Source: an uncultured Clostridia bacterium (GTDB taxonomy: Bacteria > Bacillota > Clostridia > Oscillospirales > CAG-272). From it: a DNA stretch of 10,049 nt. Within the stretch, counting starts at the first letter, position 1, and each line of letters opens with the position of its first letter. Shown here piece by piece: positions 4,773 through 10,049 of the stretch. The translations under genes and the position numbers were made by a program. The notes beneath the pieces are model-generated. The model saw only the letters and a program-made list of their open reading frames with translations, made no database searches and was not told the DNA's origin. The stretch is taken from assembly GCA_947304475.1 (NCBI GenBank), contig CAMZBE010000021.1, forward strand, positions 1 to 10,049, read 5' to 3'.

Positions 4773-6539
4773 ATGAAAGTCATCTACAGCAACGGAACGG
4801 TGGGCGAGTGCGCGCCCGAAGAGGAACTGCATATCCTGCGGCACACCGCCGCGCACGTCATGGCGCAGGCGATCAAACGGCTCTGGCCCGAGGCGAAATT
4901 CGCCTACGGTCCCGCGACCGAGAAGGGATTCTACTACGACGTGGATCTCGGCGACGTCAAACTGACCGACGAGGATCTTCAGAAGATTGAAGGCGAGATG
5001 AAGAAGATCACCAAGGAGAACCTGCCGCTGAAATCCTATATCCTTCCGCGCGATCAGGCGATCGCGCTGATGCAGGAGCGGGGCGAGGTCTACAAGGTCG
5101 AGCATATCGGGGACCTTGACGCGGACGCCGAGATCAGTTTCTTCCAGCAGGGCGACTACGTCGACATGTGCCTCGGACCCCACCTGACCTATACCAAGGC
5201 GCTCAAGGCGTTCAAGATCATGGGGCAGTCGGGCGCGTACTGGAAGAACGACAAGGACAACAAGATGCTGACGCGCATCAACGGGACGGCGTTCAAAACG
5301 CAGGAGGAACTCGACGCCTATCTCAAACTGCTTGAGGAAGCCGAGCGGCGCGACCACCGCCGGATCGGGCGCGAGATGGGGCTGTTCATGCTCTGCGACG
5401 AGGCGCCGGGCTTCCCCTTCTTCCTTCCGAAGGGCGTGCTGCTCAAAAACGCGCTGATGGAATACTGGCGCGAACTGCATACCCGCGAGAACTACGTCGA
5501 GATCCAGACGCCGCTGATCATGAGCCGGACGCTCTGGGAGACCAGCGGTCACTGGGATCACTATAAAGACAATATGTACTCGACCACGATCGACGACGAG
5601 ACCTTTTGCGTGAAGCCCATGAACTGCCCGGGCAGCGTCCTGGTCTACCGCAGTCAGCCGCACAGTTACCGGGATCTGCCGCTCCGGCTTGCGGAGCCGG
5701 GGATCGTGCATCGGCACGAACTGCGCGGGGCGCTCCACGGTCTGTTCCGCGTTCGCTGCTTCACGCAGGACGACGCGCACATCTATATCCGCCGCGAGCA
5801 GATCCGCGACGAGATCGTCGGCGTCGTACATCTGATCAACGAGGTCTACACCAAGTTCGGGTTCAAATACTTCATCGAACTGTCGACGCGCCCCGAGAAC
5901 AGCATGGGTTCTGACGAGGACTGGGAGGCGGCGACCGACGGGCTGAAGAACGCGCTCGAGTCGCTCGGACTTCCCTATATCGTCAACGAGGGCGACGGCG
6001 CTTTCTACGGACCGAAGATCGACTTCCACCTCGAAGACTCGCTCGGACGCACCTGGCAGTGCGGGACCATCCAACTCGACTTCCAGATGCCGCTGAACTT
6101 CGAACTCGAGTATATCGACGAGAAGGGCGAACGTCAGCGCCCCATTATGATCCATCGCGTGGTTTACGGTTCGATCGAGCGCTTCATCGGGATCCTGACC
6201 GAGCATTTCGCCGGCAAGTTCCCGGTCTGGCTCGCGCCGACGCAGGCGAAGGTGCTGCTGGTTTCGGAGAAATGCTCCGAATACGGTCACAAGGTCTACG
6301 AGGCGCTTCGGCAGGCGAAAGTGCGCGTCGAGATCGACGAGCGCAACGAGAAGATCGGATATATGATCCGCGAAGCGCAGGTGGTCGACCGCGTGCCGTA
6401 TATGGTGATCGTCGGGCAGAAGGAAGCCGACGAGGGGACCGTCTCGATCCGCAGCCGCGACACCGGCGAGACCGTGACCATGACGCTCGACGAGTTCGTC
6501 TCCAAGATCACGGACGAAATCAAAACCCGGAAAATGTAA
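4773..6539 (+). CDS. thrS: Threonyl-tRNA synthetase, form without TGS domain
   Basis: This class II synthetase charges tRNA-Thr with threonine. The 588-residue product starts at ATG 4773, with AGGAG (4761-4765) 7 bases upstream. The longer frame from GTG 4659 starts inside the antiterminator and is rejected. The editing domain has HTAAH (H24, H28) and CLGPH (C133, H137), the standard metal and editing residues. The catalytic domain has motif 1 near residues 240-250, motif 2 with HGLFRVRCFTQDDAHIY, motif 3 with GSIERFIGIL, and zinc ligands C285, H336 and H461. The anticodon-binding domain runs from about residue 485 to the end. Compared with E. coli ThrRS (642 residues), the N-terminal ~60-residue TGS domain is absent: the editing domain begins almost at once. 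Shortened ThrRS forms of this kind are known in some Firmicutes. All catalytic residues appear intact. Confidence 0.97.
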   Translation: MKVIYSNGTVGECAPEEELHILRHTAAHVMAQAIKRLWPEAKFAYGPATEKGFYYDVDLGDVKLTDEDLQKIEGEMKKITKENLPLKSYILPRDQAIALMQERGEVYKVEHIGDLDADAEISFFQQGDYVDMCLGPHLTYTKALKAFKIMGQSGAYWKNDKDNKMLTRINGTAFKTQEELDAYLKLLEEAERRDHRRIGREMGLFMLCDEAPGFPFFLPKGVLLKNALMEYWRELHTRENYVEIQTPLIMSRTLWETSGHWDHYKDNMYSTTIDDETFCVKPMNCPGSVLVYRSQPHSYRDLPLRLAEPGIVHRHELRGALHGLFRVRCFTQDDAHIYIRREQIRDEIVGVVHLINEVYTKFGFKYFIELSTRPENSMGSDEDWEAATDGLKNALESLGLPYIVNEGDGAFYGPKIDFHLEDSLGRTWQCGTIQLDFQMPLNFELEYIDEKGERQRPIMIHRVVYGSIERFIGILTEHFAGKFPVWLAPTQAKVLLVSEKCSEYGHKVYEALRQAKVRVEIDERNEKIGYMIREAQVVDRVPYMVIVGQKEADEGTVSIRSRDTGETVTMTLDEFVSKITDEIKTRKM

Positions 6540-6544
6540 TAAAA

Positions 6545-6560
6545 GCGGGCGCAAGCCCGC
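6545..6560 (+). other. Small GCGGGC/GCCCGC hairpin after thrS
   Basis: A 6-bp perfect stem with a GCAA tetraloop begins 5 bases after the thrS stop and is followed by AAAAG, not by T. It is probably an accessory stem that protects the transcript end, ahead of the main terminator just downstream. Confidence 0.6.
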
Positions 6561-6600
6561 AAAAGAAAGAACGCCGGATCACTCCGGCGTTCTTTCTTTT
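6561..6600. terminator. Bidirectional terminator shared by thrS and the XRE gene
   Basis: AAAAGAAAGAACGCCGGA (6561-6578) pairs perfectly over 18 bp with 6583-6600 around a TCAC loop. The outer part of the stem is A-rich on the left and T-rich on the right, so each strand ends in a U-rich tail. It lies between two convergent genes: the thrS stop is 21 bases to the left, and the reconstructed XRE stop (6602-6600) touches its right edge. Symmetry and position indicate that it ends both transcripts. Confidence 0.93.
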
Positions 6601-6849
6601 TATTCCGGCAACTGCTCGAACAGTGCCGCCGGGGGGAACCTCCAGAACCTTCGCCAACGCGATCAGTTCGATGTCGGTGACCGTTCTGCTCCGGTCCTCG
6701 ATCCGGGACACCGAGCCGCGGCAGACGTACACGCCGAGCAGTTCCAGGCGGTTGGACAGTTGCTGTTGGCTCATGTGTCGTGCGCGTCGCAGCGCACGGA
6801 TGGTCGGACCGATCAGATTGCAGACCTCGCCGTCAATGATCCTTGCCAT
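6600..6849 (-). CDS. XRE-family helix-turn-helix regulator, frameshifted in a six-G run
   Basis: A small DNA-binding protein. ATG at 6849 has AAAGGAG (6862-6856) 6 bases upstream; a longer frame from 7005 has no such support and is not family-like. Residues 14-70 form an XRE/Cro-type HTH domain: IRALRRARHMSQQQLSNRL, then the recognition-helix region CRGSVSRIEDRSRTVTDIEL, then IALAKVLEV. As given, the frame continues through the terminator hairpin to a TGA at 6520, inside thrS, with an implausible tail (109 residues). Removing one base from the GGGGGG at 6631-6636 gives LEVPPAALFEQLPE and a TAA at 6602-6600, an 82-residue protein with a C-terminus usual for this family and a stop at the terminator edge. 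The given sequence therefore probably holds an indel error or a real inactivating or variable slip. Its targets are unknown; autoregulation is common in such proteins. Confidence 0.82.
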
Positions 6850-6926
6850 AGAGATCTCCTTTCCGCATCCGGCGCCGTTCTCTGGAAAGCCGTGTCGAAG
6901 AAGCGTGGAAAAACGCACATTTTGTC

Positions 6927-6940
6927 TTGTCGCCGGACAA
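6927..6940. promoter_or_regulatory. Inverted repeat TTGTC-GCCG-GACAA, candidate operator
   Basis: A perfect 5-bp inverted repeat with a 4-base centre lies 78 bases upstream of the XRE start codon. Repeats of this size suit XRE-type dimers, so autoregulation is possible. On the plus strand TTGTCG (6927-6932), 16 bases and TATCAT (6949-6954) could also be a weak promoter. Both readings are tentative. Confidence 0.3.
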
Positions 6941-7076
6941 CTATATGCTATCATACTATTTGCGGCGCGCCGTCCTGCTATAAGACAAGGCGGCAAATTT
7001 GACACGGAAAAGGACGCCGAAGCGGGCGCCGAGAGGGCGTCAGAGGAGAGATACCTTCCGGGAAAGCCCTAAGATA

Positions 7077-7143
7077 CGATATACTGTCCGCGGGCGAGCA
7101 ATATGATATACGATATGCCGCCTGTCGAACCGACAGGCGGCAT
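7077..7143. repeat. Second CGATAT/hairpin locus
   Basis: CGATAT occurs at 7077-7082 and 7111-7116. The second copy runs directly into a perfect 13-bp hairpin, ATGCCGCCTGTCG (7115-7127) with its complement at 7131-7143 and an AAC loop. Between the two words is an imperfect palindrome centred on CCGCGG. The arrangement matches the array at 2538-2714: constant CGATAT and a palindrome of unrelated sequence. No T-run follows the hairpin, so it is not an obvious terminator. Confidence 0.7.
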
Positions 7144-7290
7144 GAAGAACGGGAGAGCGGACGAAGCGGGCGGAAGAGGAAAGAAGGAGCGTAAAAGGGG
7201 GAGACGAAGAGAAAACGACGAACGGGGAACGGGGGACGGCAAGTAAAAGAGGGAGACAAGGCGGAAGGGGAGAGAGGAGAAACGTGGAGA
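7142..7290 (+). other. Strongly purine-biased tract
   Basis: A hand count over 7141-7290 gives 21 pyrimidines in 150 bases, about 86% purine on the plus strand, mostly short G and A runs. It begins right after the 13-bp hairpin and ends near the GGCGCGCC word at 7293. It lies in the non-coding gap before spoIIE. Such asymmetry can affect transcription or allow triplex structure; no protein-like reading was found. Confidence 0.7.
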
Positions 7291-7453
7291 AACAGGCGCG
7301 CCGGAATTTTCGTCGCAAAAAGAACGCGGCTTCGACCGGAACGGGCAGAAAGCGTGTGAAGGGGACGCCGGGCGGACGGTCTTTTTCCCTTTTTCGGGAA
7401 AACCCCCTTGAAAAAGTGTATCTTCCCTATCCCCGGAGCGGCAGAAACCGACC

Positions 7454-7471
7454 TTCGACGGGTGTTATAAT
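7454..7471 (+). promoter_or_regulatory. Candidate spoIIE promoter with Spo0A-box-like site
   Basis: A perfect TATAAT (7466-7471) lies 47 bases before the spoIIE start. No good -35 is visible at 17 bases, or at the 21-base spacing known for the Spo0A-activated spoIIE promoter of Bacillus. TTCGACG (7454-7460), five bases upstream of the -10, matches the reverse of the Spo0A box TGTCGAA at 6 of 7 positions. A promoter with a good -10, no -35 and an adjacent activator site would fit Spo0A control. The same word also occurs by chance in coding sequence of this window, so the box is weak evidence. Confidence 0.45.
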
Positions 7472-7518
7472 GGCTCGGAACCCGGACGGACCGGGGGGTG
7501 AAAGGACGGATAAAACGA

Positions 7519-10049
7519 ATGGACAAGACCAATCAAATGCAAAAGCAACAATCTTCCCCGCGCCTCTTTGCGGAGCGAACGATCCGCGCACTGGCGGGCC
7601 CCGGGACAAGCCCCGGAACGGCAATCCTGATCTGGCTTTCTTCGGGACTGCTCGGGTTTCTGTTCGCGCCCGACGTGATCCTGTTTTCGGCGCGCCCGAT
7701 CGGGATCGCGTGGCTGACGGCGCTGCCCGGAACGACGGCGGTCGCGGGGCTTCTCGGCGGGCTTGCCGGGTGTATCTCGCTCGGGCGGAGCGGGATCGTG
7801 TACGGATCGCTCCTGCTGCTCGTGACCGGGGTGAGGATGATCGTCAGCATCCCCGGAAAGGGGCGCCGGCTCCTGCCGAACTCGACGGGGCTTTTCCGCG
7901 AGCCGTCGCAGATGCGCGCCTCGATCGCCTGTATTGCCGGGTTCGTTTCTTCGGGGTATCAGTTGTTCGCGGTGGGGTTGTCGACCGAGGGGCTTCTGTT
8001 TTCACTCACTATGATCCTCGGCTGCACGACGCTCTCGCTGCTCTTTTCGGCGTTCTTCGACGGCGGGGTGACGCTCGGGGAACTCACGGGGCGCGCCCAA
8101 GCCCCGGGACGAACGCGGACGGCGTCGTTCTTTACCCAGATCGGGGCGCTCTCGATCCTGTTCTTTTTCGTGCGGTCGCTCTCGGCGTACGCCCTGTTCG
8201 GGCTGTCGCTTTCGGGCGTATCTGCCGGGCTGCTGACGCTCTTCGTGTCGCGTCGGTACGGCGCGCTGCGCGGATGCGTCGCGGGGCTGCTCGTTACGCT
8301 CGGGACGGGACCTCTCTTTGCCCCGGCGTTCGCGCTTTTCGGGCTGTTTTCCGGGATCCTCTGGGAGGTCGGCGCGGTCTACGCGGTCGGGCTCGGCGTC
8401 GCAGCCGCGTCGGTCTGGTGTTCCTACGTCGGGGGGCTCTCGGGCTTTCTTTCCACCGCGCCCGAACTCACGCTCGCCTCTCTCTTCGGGCTTCCCCTGA
8501 TCCCGCGCGTCCTTTCGGAAGGGAGCGTCCGGCGCGCCGAGGAGAACGCACGGGCGGGAGAGGAGGCGGTGCGCCGCCTGACCGAAGCGCACGGCGAGGA
8601 GAGCGAAAATCGGATCGCGGAACTCGCGTCCGCCTTCTCTTCCCTGTCCCGCGTTTTCCGTACCGTCACCGACGGGGCGGGACGCCCCGATCGGGCGGAG
8701 TACGTATCGGCGTGCGACGCCGCGTGCAGCAAGTACTGTACGGGGTGCGCCCGTCGCGCCGCGTGTTGGGAGACCGGCGACCGTCCGGCGTACGAAGCCG
8801 TGCGGATTCTTTCGGACCGGCTCTATACCGAGCGCCCGGCGTCGGCGGACTGCCTGCCCGAAGGGGGGATCCGCGAGTGCGAATACCTTGACGCGATCCT
8901 GCGCGACGTCCGGGAGGCGGGCGCCGCCCTGCTCCGTTCCGCGCGCGTCGGACGGCTCGGCGAGGGAATCGGTCTGGACTACGAACTGGTGGCGAAACTG
9001 CTCTCCGAGGCGGCGGAAGCCGACGCCGCCGAGAACCGCGAGGACGTCCAACTCGGTTTGGAACTGCGTCGGCTTTTGCCCGGGTTCGGGATCGCGAACG
9101 GCACGGTCTCGGTCTACGGCGATCGCCGGAAGTGGATCGTGGCGGGAGGCGTCGGATGTGAGAGTGCCTCGGTTGCGTCCGACGGGATCCGGCATGCTTT
9201 CGAAGAGACCGTCGGCTGTCCTCTGACGCCGCCTGCGTTCGAGATCCGGGACGGGACGGTTACGCTCGTGACCGAAAGCGCCAGGCGGTTCCGCACCGAG
9301 ACCTGCCGCGCCTATCGCTCCGCCGATTCCGGGAGCAGTTCGGGCGATACGGTAGGCTTTTTCGAGAACCGTCGGGACTATTTTTACGCCCTGCTCTCGG
9401 ACGGGATGGGCTGCGGTCCGACCGCCGCCCTGACTTCGGGCGTCACGACGCTCTTTCTTGAAAAGATGCTGGGCGCGGGCAACTCCAAAACCACCACGCT
9501 GAAACTGCTGAACAACCTGCTCCGCAACTGCGGAGAGGAGAACGCCGCGACGGTCGATCTGCTTGAGTTCGATCTGCTCTCGGGGCGCGCGACCTTCATC
9601 AAGAGCGGCGCCGCGCCGTCCTACGTCAAGCGGGGCGGCAGTCTGTTCCGCATCCGCTCGAAGACCGTACCGGTCGGGATGATGGCGACGCTCGACGCCG
9701 AAAAGATCCGCTTCGACGCCGAACCGGGCGACGTGATCGTGATGCTCTCGGACGGCGTCAGCCAGACGCCCGAGGACGCGCCGTGGCTGCTCGAACTGCT
9801 CTCCGGGAAGTGGGAGAATGACCTGCAGGACGTGGCGCAGCGCATCGTTGCGGTGGCGAGCCGGACGCGGGAGCACCCCGACGATCTTTCGGTTGCCCTG
9901 ATCCGGATCCTGGCGGCGGAGGACGCGGCGGAACCGCAATCCGCGGATGCGCCGGACGGCACGGAAGGAGCAGAGCCGGTCTCCGAAGACGGCGAGGCAG
10001 AGCCCCGGCGGGCGTTCGCTGCGAGCACCCCGGACGCCGACGCGGTCAG
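7519..10049 (+). CDS. spoIIE: Stage II sporulation protein E, PP2C-type phosphatase (open at right edge)
   Basis: SpoIIE dephosphorylates the anti-anti-sigma factor SpoIIAA and so activates sigma-F in the forespore; it also acts at the polar septum. The frame is open from ATG 7519 for 843 codons, with no stop before the window end. Residues 1 to about 325 are strongly hydrophobic and should hold roughly ten membrane segments. A charged, coiled-coil-like stretch (~335-365) and a central cytoplasmic domain follow. The C-terminal PP2C domain shows LLSDGMGCG (D628), MLSDGVSQTPED (D745) and HPDDLSVALI (D788, D789), the metal-binding acidic residues. A cysteine cluster at 399, 403, 407, 410 and 416, followed by W417, precedes the phosphatase. 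After about residue 798 there is an Ala/Glu/Pro-rich tail of more than 45 residues beyond the usual end (B. subtilis SpoIIE has 827). AAAGGA at 7501-7506 is 12 bases from the ATG; an in-frame GTG at 7498 is an alternative start. Confidence 0.95.
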   Translation, partial: MDKTNQMQKQQSSPRLFAERTIRALAGPGTSPGTAILIWLSSGLLGFLFAPDVILFSARPIGIAWLTALPGTTAVAGLLGGLAGCISLGRSGIVYGSLLLLVTGVRMIVSIPGKGRRLLPNSTGLFREPSQMRASIACIAGFVSSGYQLFAVGLSTEGLLFSLTMILGCTTLSLLFSAFFDGGVTLGELTGRAQAPGRTRTASFFTQIGALSILFFFVRSLSAYALFGLSLSGVSAGLLTLFVSRRYGALRGCVAGLLVTLGTGPLFAPAFALFGLFSGILWEVGAVYAVGLGVAAASVWCSYVGGLSGFLSTAPELTLASLFGLPLIPRVLSEGSVRRAEENARAGEEAVRRLTEAHGEESENRIAELASAFSSLSRVFRTVTDGAGRPDRAEYVSACDAACSKYCTGCARRAACWETGDRPAYEAVRILSDRLYTERPASADCLPEGGIRECEYLDAILRDVREAGAALLRSARVGRLGEGIGLDYELVAKLLSEAAEADAAENREDVQLGLELRRLLPGFGIANGTVSVYGDRRKWIVAGGVGCESASVASDGIRHAFEETVGCPLTPPAFEIRDGTVTLVTESARRFRTETCRAYRSADSGSSSGDTVGFFENRRDYFYALLSDGMGCGPTAALTSGVTTLFLEKMLGAGNSKTTTLKLLNNLLRNCGEENAATVDLLEFDLLSGRATFIKSGAAPSYVKRGGSLFRIRSKTVPVGMMATLDAEKIRFDAEPGDVIVMLSDGVSQTPEDAPWLLELLSGKWENDLQDVAQRIVAVASRTREHPDDLSVALIRILAAEDAAEPQSADAPDGTEGAEPVSEDGEAEPRRAFAASTPDADAV

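Larger units (their letters stand above)
6850..7453. other. Long gap between the XRE gene and spoIIE, no convincing gene
   Basis: I find no frame here with a credible start, ribosome-binding site and protein-like composition, and no tRNA or rRNA signature. Open frames do run across it: a plus-strand one starting at GTG 7284 with GGAG nearby, and a minus-strand one at 6978-7532. Their translations are low-complexity and arginine-, serine- or proline-rich, and the plus frame continues as an out-of-frame shadow of spoIIE. The region contains a CGATAT/hairpin locus, inverted repeats and a purine-rich tract. Perfect Spo0A-box-like words (TGTCGAA) occur at 6893-6899 and 7123-7129. Confidence 0.6.

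Noticed and set aside
4449..6554. 701-codon open frame antisense to thrS
   Set aside because: It is the shadow of a high-GC gene with strong codon bias. It has no ribosome-binding site, its translation is rich in D/V/R/L repeats typical of antisense frames, and it would run through the T-box leader and terminator.
6978..7532. 184-codon minus-strand frame upstream of spoIIE
   Set aside because: The translation is Ser/Pro/Arg/Leu low complexity caused by the purine-rich tract on the other strand; it has no ribosome-binding site or domain.
7284..8891. 535-codon plus-strand frame overlapping spoIIE
   Set aside because: It has a GTG start with GGAG nearby, but most of its length is spoIIE read out of frame and very Arg-rich. 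The true spoIIE frame starts at 7519 and has no stop in the window.
8002..9939. 645-codon open frame antisense to spoIIE
   Set aside because: The plus strand encodes unmistakable SpoIIE motifs. The antisense translation is Arg/Gly/Glu-rich low complexity with no family signal.

Overview
The window is a GC-rich bacterial chromosome segment. It encodes a SpoIIE sporulation phosphatase, a GerA-family spore germination protein and a T-box-controlled threonyl-tRNA synthetase. Together these point to an endospore-forming Firmicute, most likely a high-GC uncultured Clostridia lineage. That placement is inferred from gene content; no rRNA or other taxonomic marker is present. No phage, transposase, CRISPR or plasmid gene was seen.

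Layout from left to right: (1) 2-667 (+) is the 3' half of a PFL-family (UPF0210/DUF711) protein. (2) 749-1660 and 1680-2537 (+) are two tandem paralogous membrane proteins of unknown function. Their leaders are homologous and their last ~107 coding bases are nearly identical. A 13-codon tail like the first paralogue's C-terminus lies upstream of it, suggesting a former extra copy or a duplicated leader. (3) 2538-2889 is non-coding. It holds a striking series of perfect hairpins of varying sequence separated by a constant CGATAT word, then a strong terminator, then a 32-bp-period direct repeat. (4) 2890-4338 (-) is a spore germination protein with a close match to a forespore sigma-G/sigma-F promoter. 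(5) 4427-6539 (+) is thrS: a consensus vegetative promoter, a complete T-box leader with ACC (Thr) specifier, antiterminator and terminator, and a ThrRS lacking the N-terminal TGS domain. (6) 6600-6849 (-) is a small XRE-type regulator. Its frame is broken at a run of six G; removing one G restores a typical C-terminus and puts the stop exactly at the edge of an 18-bp hairpin terminator shared with thrS. (7) 6850-7518 has no convincing gene. It carries a second CGATAT/hairpin locus, candidate Spo0A boxes, an 86% purine tract and a candidate spoIIE promoter. (8) 7519 to the right edge (+) is spoIIE, still open at the window end.

Functionally, gerA and spoIIE belong to the spore programme: SpoIIE activates sigma-F in the forespore, and GerA proteins are made late in the forespore for later germination. 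thrS is housekeeping, controlled by uncharged tRNA-Thr. The most interesting unexplained features are the CGATAT-spaced palindrome array and its second locus, the tandem paralogue pair with signs of gene conversion, and the homopolymer frameshift in the XRE gene.
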